Below, piece after piece: positions 13,201 through 25,600 of a stretch of DNA of 64,000 nucleotides (its first letter is position 1; the number at the start of each line of letters is the position of its first letter). The notes beneath the pieces are model-generated. The model was given only the letters and a program-made list of their open reading frames with translations, was not told the DNA's origin and did not search any database. A program made the position numbers and the translations under genes. Origin of the DNA: Odontesthes bonariensis (taxonomy: Eukaryota > Chordata > Actinopteri > Atheriniformes > Atherinopsidae); the NCBI RefSeq assembly GCF_027942865.1, contig NC_134515.1, positions 23,334,227 through 23,398,226 of the forward strand. The letters run 5' to 3'.

Positions 13201-14348
13201 TGAGCTTATTTGCATCACTGCCAGTGATGTTTCCATGTAATGACACAAGACACTAATGTCCGGCAGGACGCCGAGACAGGTGTCAACTGATCACTAGTGC
13301 ATCATAAAGCTGATGATCATAAAGCTGATGATGGCACTAGCACTAACAGCCCGTTTGTGTAAACAAAAGGCTCTGCCGTGTCTGAAAGCTGCATGACTAC
13401 GGTTTGACTGCAGGCGTTTGTCACCTGTCACTGACGTAGCCTCCAAACACCTGGGTGAAGCAGTATCCCCAGAAGAAGCTGCCCAGCACCATGCCAGATT
13501 CCCTCTTGCTCCAGTTGAACTTCTCTGCCATGCTGACGGCACAGATGGGCATTGCCACTCTGGCACAGTAGAGGAGACACGTCCCAAGTAGTAACACCAC
13601 CGTCCATACCCTCGCCACAGGCCTGCACAGGATGGGGGGGGGGGGGGGGAAGAATGAGTTGGATTAGCCTGAACATCCCAAAAGCTTGCAGGTAAACTTT
13701 GGACTTCCAGCCAGTTGAAAGGGTATGTGTTATCTAAGTGGGGAAGGCCATTAAAGCCCCTTTAGTAAACAACAGGGGCTGGAATAACTGGAAGCATGTG
13801 GGCACTTATGGTATACAGGAATTAAAAGCCACAAGCCCACAATGTAATATAATAACCTACTGGCATTTTATGATATCAAACTTCCATTAAGACAGAGAGT
13901 CTGACTTCCTTCTTGACAATCGTTTGTCCTCTGTGGCACTGAAACTGCAACTTAAAGCTAGAGGACTATTAAAAATCCAAATATGAAACGTGTCATTTCA
14001 CTGTAGCCTACGGAGGAACTGAGAAGGACGAATGGCTCAGATGCACGACACTGGAGGTTAAAAGATCAAGAGTTGATGTCATGCATCGATATTGATTGAG
14101 GTTAAAAGTGACTAGTGTCATTCTGGGAGCCTCCTGGGATATCTAACAGATCAGACGTGACGTCAAACAGTCATTGCAGTTAAATTAATGTCATGTTGAT
14201 GTTTGAAAGGGTACCTCGACCAATTGGTGTGGTGTTCAGGCCACTTCTTATGACATCCAGGGACTCCGATCTTGTCCGACGGATGGTTTTCCTTGTGACA
14301 GACCAAATCTGGACTATAGTTCTTGCCATATTTTTGAATAACTGCCAT
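7298..14348 (-). CDS. slc17a9: Vesicular nucleotide transporter (SLC17A9/VNUT)
   Basis: Major-facilitator-superfamily anion transporter. Known members load ATP and other nucleotides into secretory vesicles and lysosomes using membrane potential. Thirteen coding exons (minus strand, 5' to 3'): 14348-14215, 13622-13425, 12661-12522, 11699-11600, 11314-11184, 11062-10966, 10304-10208, 9889-9802, 9711-9677, 9489-9374, 8026-7971, 7865-7836, 7476-7298. They total 1401 nt, giving 466 aa (human 436). Diagnostic stretches are [28 protein letters not shown]-like [64 protein letters not shown] and [16 protein letters not shown], covering the expected run of membrane helices. The ATG at 14348 has an in-frame TGA directly upstream and its exon splices into ...NWSRPVARVW. 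The N-terminal 44 residues are the least certain part. Intron 5 uses a GC donor, and exons 9 and 12 are only 35 and 30 nt. Which fish paralogue (a or b) this is cannot be told from the sequence alone. Confidence 0.93.
8276..8795 (-). mobile_element. 5'-truncated L2-like LINE fragment
   Basis: Read on the minus strand, it encodes the C-terminal end of a non-LTR retrotransposon reverse transcriptase region: [17 protein letters not shown], then [36 protein letters not shown] and [10 protein letters not shown]-like [10 protein letters not shown]. It ends in the typical AT-rich 3' tail with TTTGATTTGATT repeats at 8276-8300. It sits in the slc17a9 intron between exons 10 and 11, in the same orientation as the gene. 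The 5' part of the element is missing. Confidence 0.85.
13634..13649. repeat. G16 homopolymer
   Basis: Sixteen consecutive G on the plus strand (C on the slc17a9 sense strand). It lies in the intron just before the acceptor of slc17a9 exon 2, where it supplies a C-only pyrimidine tract. Confidence 0.8.
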
Positions 14349-16448
14349 TCAACGCGTGGAGACGGCAGCCTCTTCTCAACCGCTCCGGCTATTTACTTTC
14401 AGTCTTCCTGGGCCGTCAGAGAGAAAAGTAAACGTGTAGATGAAAAAAATCAAAATGATCCCGCGGTCACATCTCAGGGTTTCGATATTCAGTTCCTTTC
14501 CCACTGAGGCTGGACTCTCGGGGACACAGGCGATGGTCGCGGAACTCGGCAAGAGGAGGGAATCTGTTTTTCCTGATGCCCCGAAGAGAATAATCCACGT
14601 GTCAGTTTTTCCTCCTCAGCCTCCTCCTCCTCCGACTAGAAAGCAGTTCTTCCTTTGGTCGCTAGGGTTAATCAGGAAGTGATTCAACCCGGCTTTGGCC
14701 GCACAGTCAGCTGTTTCTACAGTATCATCCGGAACTTCAGAGGTGCCCCTGGCCTCCCAATCGTGACGGTGCAATAAAGAAATCAGAACGCTGCGATGTG
14801 AGTGCTCACTCTGCTGACTTTCCACACGCCAGTTTTGACGCGGTGGTCCATGAGGAGCGCAGCTACTGTGGGGCACAGATGTGCGCAGGGTATAATCACC
14901 CCCTGGCTGTTTGAAATTGCAGGAACTCGTTAGGTAATCCTAAAATACCACCACAACGTGGGTTACCTTATATTTCCAGCTAGCATATATGTCATAAAAG
15001 GCAACATTTGCAGGCAACAACAAATCCAAAAGCGAAAAATTTGAATTTTATATTTACAATGTGATTAGTGTTATGCAGACTTTATTTTAAGGCACCAGAA
15101 TTGATGATTAAACTCACTTGGGGAGAACAGGTTGGATTTGTTTGCAACAAAGTAACAAGATGTCTTACTGCATTCTCCTGTTTCAGAATCTTTATTATAA
15201 GCATATTGTCAGGATATTTGGCTTGATCAATAACCACAGCAGATAATTATTAAGTATAGAGTTCATTTTGCATATGGTCCAACTTTCTGTATGTTCTTTT
15301 TCCAATTTCCTATTTGATTTAGTAAATGACCTGTACAATGAATATTTTACTTCTTGTATATTTTTATATAAGCTCATAAAGGTTTCTATTGCACCCACAT
15401 CTTTTTGATACATTTCTTTTTTTTTGTAATCTGTAGTTTGTATTTATTTGTTTGTATGTGAAATAAACAATACAGTCAAACAAAGAACAACACTTTAAAA
15501 AAAAAAAGAGAATGTAATAAATGTTACTTTTAACAAAGTGTCTGTGATCACACCATTTCCAGTTATAAACACATCAAGTCCCATGTGACATGCTCAATTT
15601 AAAAATCTGCTTTTATTGCAAAATAATATACTGGCAAAAAAAAAAAAAAAGAAGCACATCAAAGGTTGACAAATGCTACAAATGTAAATAATCTATCTGT
15701 AATAGTGTCTCCATACCTGTGAGCATAGCTACCCATTCACATCTTTAAACATCTGCTCTTAAGCTTACAGCCAAGGTATGCTGTAAAATCCCACCAACTG
15801 CTGCTAAGACAATTGGCATGAATGAAAATTTACTCTGGTCTTGGTCAGCATCTTCAGAAAATGTCTCAAGCAACAATGCATCATTAATCTAAAGCTAAAT
15901 CCAAACTACAAAGCCAAAACAGCTGGAAACACCCCAAATTACCTGCTTTGACTATTGATGTCACGTCAGAGTACCAGCTGAAAGCCAACCACTTGGGATG
16001 TGTAACTTTTCTTTAAGGAAGATGTTCATTAGAAGCAAGTGTACACTGAGCCAACAATTTTCCCTGATCACACCCTCCCTCTTCTAAGTGGTCACACGCA
16101 GAGAGCGTCAGCCTAATTTAGGCTTTATTCACATCCTTCAAAGCCAACAACTTTCCCTGCCAACAGACAGAAAAACTAATCTAAGTGAAACATGCTGACT
16201 TTACATAAACGTTTATGTAAATTCTAATTCCAAGTGAAATGATGGTCTGCATGTTAATTTTGTGTGAGAAATAACTTTCAAACACAGTCAATCCAGTTGT
16301 CTGCACATTCTGAGTTATTAAAGTATCAAAAAGCAACCCTTACAAAAAAGAAAAGGTTGTACTCTAAATGAGTCAGGTTTGTTGGGTTATAAATACACAA
16401 AAGAAATGTGTCCATTTTGTAATGTGGTTGTACTTTTTCACTGAGTCC
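14349..16448. other. slc17a9-gid8 intergenic interval
   Basis: The part next to slc17a9 (14349-14900) is GC-richer with scattered CpG, consistent with the slc17a9 5' UTR and promoter (transcribed leftward). The part next to gid8 (about 15600-16448) is probably gid8 3' UTR. Minus-strand AATAAA signals (plus-strand TTTATT) occur at 16124-16129 and 15612-15617. Short A runs are present near 15640. I see no other gene. Confidence 0.5.
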
Positions 16449-18031
<1,583 letters not shown>

Positions 18032-18275
18032 TATGATAATTTCCTGGAGGAGTATAGGAGGGACATGTTAAGAGTTGAAAGGAGGACATTTTAGACGCTG
18101 AAAATATTTTCTGAGCAGCAAAGACAATTACACAACGTTTTAATTATTCAGTTGTTAGCTCTGTGGTCTGTAAGCTATACGATACCTTCCATACTAATTA
18201 ACAATAGTGTGGGCCTATGATAAAAAGCACAACATCGAAGCCTGACTTTCATCAGCACGAATCAAAACAGAGGCG

Positions 18276-18287
18276 ACTTCCGCCATT
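18276..18287 (-). promoter_or_regulatory. Overlapping YY1/ETS motif, gid8 promoter
   Basis: On the minus strand the sequence reads AATGGCGGAAGT. It combines a YY1-type core (ATGGCGG) and an ETS core (GGAAGT), about 245 bp upstream of the gid8 ATG. A second ETS-type site (ACCGGAAAT on the minus strand) lies at 18500-18508. Such motifs are typical of housekeeping promoters. Use here is inferred. Confidence 0.45.
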
Positions 18288-18463
18288 CGGTAAATAGTTT
18301 TCGGATACAAGCGAGCAAAACAATTCGTATTATATCTTATTTTTCTCTGTTTATCTTAATACACTGCGTCATGCCAATATAATAGCGTGATTATTCACAA
18401 TACCTGAATATTATGTCGCTACTTTACAATAGTAGCTAGCTAGCTAACAGAGGGCGAGCCTCT

Positions 18464-18488
18464 TTCTTCTTCTTCTTCTTCTTCTTTT
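18464..18488. repeat. (TTC)n microsatellite
   Basis: About eight TTC units in the gid8-dnah12 intergenic interval. Seen directly. Confidence 0.85.
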
Positions 18489-18819
18489 TGCTATGACTTA
18501 TTTCCGGTACAAGTTACAACACGGTGCATGCACACTGCTGCCACATACAGTGACTCTAAAGCATAGCATTGCAGTGAGATCATTAAGTCTACATAACCAG
18601 CAACCTCATGCGTTTCCAGCAAAAACCGTAATCCAACGATGTAAAAATGCAAAATTTCAAGCAGGTTTTTATTTCAAACTTTCACTTGATGAAAGTATAA
18701 AACGTATTTCAAACGCCCCTCTCCAGCCAAAAACAATACAAGAGGCATTGGATGCTCTGCAACTCTATAATTTTAATTCGAGTTCATATATGAATATATA
18801 TATGAATATATTGAATATA

Positions 18820-18869
18820 TTTTTTTGTAATTTCGAGTTTATTATAATAAACTCGAAATTACAAAAAAA
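18820..18869. repeat. Perfect 50-bp palindrome
   Basis: Two 25-bp arms meet with no spacer at 18844/18845. Each arm carries the core GTAATTTCGAGTTTATTA or its complement and ends in T7/A7. It lies in the 1.6-kb interval between the divergently transcribed gid8 and dnah12. Function is unknown. Confidence 0.9.
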
Positions 18870-19346
18870 AACTATAAAGATACTGGGTTTTTTTGGTTCA
18901 TGGAAGTTTTATCCTGAAATTCTATAACCTATCAACCATTCAAATCTTTGCACATTTTGCATTTATTTTTCATTCATGGAAACCGCAACTCCTCAAATTG
19001 TGTAAAACAAACAAATACCATGAAAAACTGATGATTTTCTTTTGTTACACAGACAGACAACATGTCTGTAACATAATGTCAAAATATAACAGAGACACTT
19101 TTTCTATTTGTTGCCAGAACTAAAAAAAGCTGTGAATCAGCATTCTTGGTAATTATGATAAAACACTTTTGGCCATTATAATCTATGTTACACTTAGTTC
19201 TCCTTACAAAATATCTTTATTGAGCATAATGTCATTTATGTATTTCCCAGATATGATTTCTGTTAAATTTTGGTCTATTATATCTCTTTTTAAGTTTGCT
19301 GCGTTTCAGAGAATAAGAGAAGCTCCGCCTCCTCCTGTTGTTACCC

Positions 19347-19368
19347 TGTTTACTGTTTCCATGGTAAC
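19347..19368 (+). promoter_or_regulatory. FOX site plus RFX X-box, dnah12 promoter
   Basis: TGTTTAC (19347-19353), a forkhead core, is followed after one base by GTTTCCATGGTAAC (19355-19368), a perfect palindromic match to the RFX X-box. FOXJ1 and RFX factors are the known co-regulators of motile-cilia genes. The pair lies just upstream of a probable untranslated first exon that ends at 19476 (CAG followed by GTAAAA) and about 310 bp before the ATG. It fits an axonemal dynein gene. Confidence 0.75.
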
Positions 19369-19671
19369 GACAATTTCAACTTCAATTTCAGAGGTCCTTT
19401 TAGTGGCTAAATTGAGAAAGTCGACTGCAGCTATAAACTAGCAAACCAAAGCGTGAACATACCGCTGAACGAACAGGTAAAACGGTGCTGAACCTGTTGT
19501 TATCCTTTGCAGTTGGTCATTTTTGACAGCACCATAACAACGATAGCTTGTTTAACGTTAACTCTAGCATATATGTAACGTTAGCGTAACTGGAAGTAAA
19601 TCTAGAGTTTTATTAACTTGCTTTGCGTCTTTCTTCAGCTCCTTGATAGCTTCAGTGGCTTGCTGTCAGTG

Positions 19672-22600
19672 ATGGCTGCCTCCCCGGGACTTTCCAAAGC
19701 CACACAGGTGGAGGCTCTGCCAAGGTTTCCAGTCTTGCCTCCAATTGAGGGGACGAGTTCGCTTGGTGATTTTGAGCAAACCATCGCAGCAATGGAGGAC
19801 ATAGCCGAGAAGCTAAAGGCTCAGAAGAGGCTGCTAAGACAAAGGAGTAAAGAACAACAAAAGCATAGCCATATGATATTGTATGTTTTTTTCCCCCCTC
19901 AGCTATATTTTTATTTTCTGTTGCTCAATGATGGCTATCTCATAGGAATGTAGGCCGTGGAGTTTCTTAAAGTCAGTTAGTCTTGTATTGTGATTTACTA
20001 CAGGGTCTCCAGAGCAATGGAGGATTACAGAAAAAGCAATGACAAGAAAGCTGTCCGCAGTCTGTCACCAGAACCCCAGCTTCCACCTTCTGTACGACAT
20101 AAGTATTTATCTATGCAGGCTTTTACAATACAAATAACAATGCATTATTTGCAACATGCATAACAATGCAATCATTGCATACAGAGAATTTGATGAAGAT
20201 TTATTTTTCAAACTTGCTTTGCAGATGCTCGGCGAGGAGAGGAAACGGATGGTGCGTTAACTTCATCATAAATTTGACACATGAAGTGAGTGAACCTGAA
20301 TTTCCTCCCGCACCTGCCTTGTTTTACTTTGCACCATTTCCAGATGAACTACAGCTTCTTGAAGCGCTGTGTCGAGAGTCGACCCTTCGCTCCAATCCAG
20401 CAACAGTGGTTGGACTCGGTTGTAGCTCGAATCCAACCTTATCTGAATGGGAGCCCTGAGACAAATAAGCTGTTACAGGAGCTCTGCACGGAAATCAGCG
20501 ATGACTTCCACAATGTGATCGTCAAGCATACAGGTACAGCCAAATATCTGCACAGTGTGAATGTACAGTGTTGTGCAAAAGCTTTAGTGACAAAGATCAA
20601 AATGACAAATCAGCCATTTCATGTTTATTTACCAGTTAATGTCATGCAAACAAGGTGCAGTAAAAATTATAAATCAGTATTTGAACACACTTTTGAAATT
20701 TTGCATGTATCTTGAGGATGGAATTCTTTTTTCTTAACCTTATTTGTTTTAGTTTCTTCAAGCAATTGTTAAGTGACCTGATGAAAGTGTTTAGGGCTCG
20801 GTGGATAATATGTTGCTGTACTCTTTGTTGTTCTTCTCATTGAAGATACGTCAGTACGATGTATTTGTATGTTTTGAGTCATTATTATGCTTTCAAACCA
20901 TTGTCAGTGCCTTTGATAAGAATCTTGGCATCCAACAAGTTAGAAAACTTCAAACATTACTATTTTTGGTGCTTGCGTAGTCCATTTACACTACAAGTGA
21001 ATCCTGTTTCACATTCCATATAGTGGACAAAGTGTTAAAGAATCCCTATAAAGAAGAACAGAGCTCAGAGACACAAGGAGCTACCCAACCAAAGTGAGTG
21101 CACTAATGATTTATGTACAATAATCAGATAATAGTTGATCTGTTTGCCAATGCCCTTTAGTAAAATCTGTTGTGTATTACTTGCAGAATTCTTGAGTTCT
21201 CCCAGCCATGGCACGATAGCTTCATTAAAAGTCGTAGGATGATGAAAAGAAAATTGCACATTCTTCATCCTGTCATGCAAATAATTTTGGAAATTGGCTA
21301 CACAACTTTTTCTCCACTCATCCTAGCCGATCTGTCAGGGTGCAGGTAATGAAAGACACCATGAAAACAAACAAGCATACATTCTTAAGTTTAAGATTAT
21401 TGAAGGTTTGTGTTTTTAAAAAAATAAATAAATAAATGAATCTTGGCTTCTACTGGCATAGAGCTTCAGGACCTATGGACTGTAAAAGCTTTCAGACCAA
21501 AGCAGCTGTGGAGTGTCAGAGGAAAGAAGACATTATCATGAATACATGGTTTCCCCAAATCATCCATTTATTAACAAACGAAAAGATACTGAAAGGAGTT
21601 GAAGAGGAGAAACTGGATTCCATTTACAACTGTGCATCCACCCTCATTTCCAATCAGGTAAGATTATACTTTCTTGATTTTTTTTTTTTATATGAGAAGT
21701 ATCATAATAAACAGTTCTGGTTTTTAATTTAAGTATAATTACTCTATTCAAGTTAAAAAAACAATACGAAATGTCAAAGTGTATTTAGAAAACTGATTGT
21801 TTGAATAAAGACCATCTAAGGAAAATGCAACAGATTAAACCTAACAACGACTGTCTTTTTAGCTGCCAGCTTACAGAAAATTCAAAGCTCTTGTTTCATT
21901 AGGTGAATGTGTAGTCAGTCTTGACGTCTGGTCTCTATAGATAATTCTAAGACAAACAGCAGTAAGCGACTAAGTTGTAGTCATTTATTTGTTTGGTATT
22001 TTTATTGTTATTCTTTTTATTAGATCTGTCTGTTAAAAAAAAAAGTCAAATAGAATTTTAAAAGCATTGTCTATTTTAAGTAAAACACTTTGAATTGTTT
22101 TTTACATGAAATGTGCTATACAAATAATTTGATTTGATTTATGGTTCAATCTATGTTTCTTGATTGCTCATTAAGAGTCATAGATATATTTCTTCCTTGA
22201 ATTCCTAGTTGAAAACGTTCCTTCAGCAAAGTATAAAAGAGTTTGTCAGGGTATTTGATCCGAGCAATCATCACTGCCTGCCGATCTTCCGAATGGCTTT
22301 GACATTTGATGACGAAAAGATTGAAATTTACCCTACCCCTCAAGATCTGGAGGCTTCCGTTTTGGAGATCATTAATGCAATAGCAAATACACTTCAGGTA
22401 AGGTTTTTTTCCCACTTTCTGGCTAGTTCGCATGTTAGAAATGTATGTTGAGCCAGTACTGACATCTATAACATCGATTCACAGAAAGTGCAAACTGTCC
22501 AGTCGTGGTTGGCACAAAACTTGCCGTCACATGTGGATGCCCAGGTGGCAGATGAGATTCTTGCTTTGGCTCAGCGAACTGTAAAGAAGGCTGTGTGCAA

Positions 22601-25600
22601 AAATCTAGAGGAGCCTGACAAACATTTCCAGAGCTATGGTGATGTAACATAATTCATCATTTTCTATCGTCGCTCCACTCATGTAAATTCAATCCATTGC
22701 TGATTTTTGTGGTTTATTCGGTAGTTGACAACTACGACTGGCTAGTTAATGGGACTGCACAGGTTCGAGTTGACACATTTATTGAAGAGGATCCCTCCTT
22801 TGATGAGTACACTAAGGTAAGAATTATGAGGACGCATTCAGTTTACATATGTGAAATACACCTATTTTGCCTTAATCTTGCTTCTTGATGAGTAATCTCA
22901 CTACCTCCTAAAGCAAGTGGAGGAGTTTCGTCTGCTGTCAAAGGAGATTATTAACCTCCCCTCAAAAGCTCACTTCACAATGGTCCATCTGGACTGCGAG
23001 GAGCTGAAACAAGGGCTTTCTAACAAAGCCAGATCCTTTGCTGACATTCTTCTGAAGAAGCTAGTCACCAGAAACCGTGAGCAAAATGTACTGTAAGTCA
23101 CTCCCTGTAGCATTATTGGTTGTTTCTCTGTATTTGAAATGCACATCCTGAAAATATTCTTTTTTTGTATATAAAAAGGATCTGCTCTGAATTTGAGAGT
23201 ATCAGCAAGAAAACTCTGGAAGTTCCAGAGAGTACTGAGGACATTGCGCAGATGGTTGAGTACATCAATTTTACCAAAACTAAGGGTGTTGCAGAACTCA
23301 ATGAAAAAATCAAGGTGAATAGCCCGATGATTGGTTTTACCTGTTGTTTCTTTCACAAAAATGTGCTCTCTCTCTTCTAACATTTCTGAATACCACAATA
23401 TGCTCTATAAGGAGGCCTGTTGCAGACTTCTCTATCTGTTGGATGTCTACATCATTGAGCCAGAAGATCTGGAGCTTAACTCAACACTTTTCCTCTGGCC
23501 AAAAAAAATCCTTCAAGCATTTGAGCTCAACAGTGAGGTAGGGCTCCCGTGTCTGCCTAGAAAAGTATAAAGAATAGACTGGATTATTTATTTATTAATC
23601 CATAAGGGGAAATTAAATTGTTGCAGTAAATTGATGAATAACAGATGACTTAAACAAACGAAAAACAACACATCAACTTGTGGTCACTTAAAACATTTCC
23701 AAACTGCTCTACTCTTAAAAGAATCCTGGTTTTGTAACTGCTAAATCATCTGACAAAATTGAGTATGAAAGTCATTTAAAAGACAACGTCTTTGCAGTGA
23801 ATTTGGCTACACTTACATGTCATTTTGAAGGGGCTGAATGTCTCGAACGTTCTCTCACACAGTCTGTGGCATTAGACATTCTTCAGTCAGTTACTTGAAG
23901 CCAAGACTCTGCTCTAACCCTTCTTGTAGACAGCCTCTGTGTGTGATTTCCTGTCCAATTTCCAGTCCAATCTATCTGTAATCAGCTGCTGAGTTTTTGA
24001 GATGACAGGACTATGATTTGTACTGTAAGTCTGAGGTGTACAGGGTATCAGTCTCTTCTTTTTTTTTTTTTGAATAATCTTATTCTGAACAATTATTTTT
24101 CAGGTAGTACAGACGGCCAAGCATAATGGAGAGAAGGAGCTCACTGCAAAAAGAGAAAGATTAATGGCAAAGCTGGGAAAGTTGGGATGCAGGATAGAGG
24201 AGTTTCCACATTGCTCTGAGCTGGATATGATGCAGCAGGTACAGTGTCAAGAGTGCCTTCCTATGACCATCAAGGAATACTTTGTTATTTTAGGAAAAGT
24301 TTTTTTTTTTTCTTTCTTAGAGTTGGATGTTTAGCGCATGTTTCTGTTTTTGTAAGCTGATAAGATAAAGGATTCAGGAAGGCAGTGTTCACTGTTTTTA
24401 GCCTTCATCCTGTGTTAAAGTGGACAACTGGTCCAGTTGACTTCAAACTCCCTTGATCACCGTGACCTGGGTGGCTGGGAATCTACACCAACATTTTATC
24501 ATTGGAAGAAAGTTATCACATTTTCAAAATACGTAAACAAGCTTAATCTCAAATCGTATGCGAAGTAGATCTTTTCCATCCATCCATCCATTTTCAATGC
24601 CCGCTTAATCTGTCGGTCTGGTCACGGGGGGAGCCTATCCCAGTGGTAATCGGGCGAGAGGTAGGATACACCCTGGACAGGTCGCCAGTCCATCACAGGG
24701 TCACACAGAGACAAACGAGACGAACAACGTTGATCTTTTCATTTCTAGAAACGTTTTCTTTTGTTCCTTTTCCTCCTTCGTTAGTTTTAGTGTGAGGTGA
24801 GTGTTGATCACATAGGTCTGGTTTATGCTAACCCTATGAATCCCATAACATTGAGGCTGACATTTTTTCAAGCAGTAATATATTAATGATAAAACAATTA
24901 ATAAATAAATGTTGAAGGTCTCTTTTTTTTTCAGAATCTGACCAATGGCCGGAACTACTAATCCAGTCAAATTAGTGTGTGGTTGCCATTCATAAACAGT
25001 GCCTATGGGAGTATTCAGTTCTGTGGGTGATGTTCTAAAATTGGTTTTAGAAATGCATGCACAACCAGCCTATTTTATTAATGACTAAAGAAACTTACCA
25101 GGAGCAGCACATAGTAGTTTAAATTCACAAACAAGCAGACCTTTTGATAATCATAAGATGGTAATCTACCAACAACACAGGTGGACCTTGGTTCTAATTG
25201 CTACAGCACAGGCTATATAAGCACAAACCTGATTATCTGTTCAGTTGAAATGTTTACAACACACTCTTTGGTTGAGATCACAAAAGACTGTTTATCAGGT
25301 CTTCATGACACAACTGGGAGTGAATTGCCGAAGTGAACAACTTTGCAAACTCCACGTGAATCATTGTGATACTCTCCTTGCTAAAATTTGCGCTCCACAT
25401 GTTAAATGTAACATGGCTCTCGCTCCAATTCTGTGACTGTTTTATTTCTGTTTGGACCATTCATATAGATGTTATGTTGTCTCTTTTTGAACAGTATGTA
25501 GCAGATGTCAGAACAGTTCAAAAACTTCTCCAGGAGGCTGAGGAGACTATTGGCCTCATTAATAAGGAAGAGGACTTCTATAAATGGGATGTGTCGTGTT

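Larger units (their letters stand above)
19672..24238 (+). other. dnah12: dnah12 exons 1-14: tail region
   Basis: Encodes about residues 1-650, the N-terminal tail that binds intermediate/light chains and docks to the doublet. Coding exons: 19672-19880, 20004-20091, 20225-20251, 20344-20533, 21024-21093, 21187-21345, 21462-21657, 22209-22397, 22485-22638, 22725-22816, 22914-23092, 23179-23314, 23412-23537, 24104-24238. Exon boundaries were set by keeping frame with GT-AG sites. The short tail is typical of the DNAH3/7/12 single-headed inner-arm class. Confidence 0.85.

Noticed and set aside
19169-19441. A 90-codon plus-strand ORF before dnah12
   Set aside because: It runs straight through the FOX/X-box promoter motifs and has no homology. 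Its composition is AT-rich noncoding.
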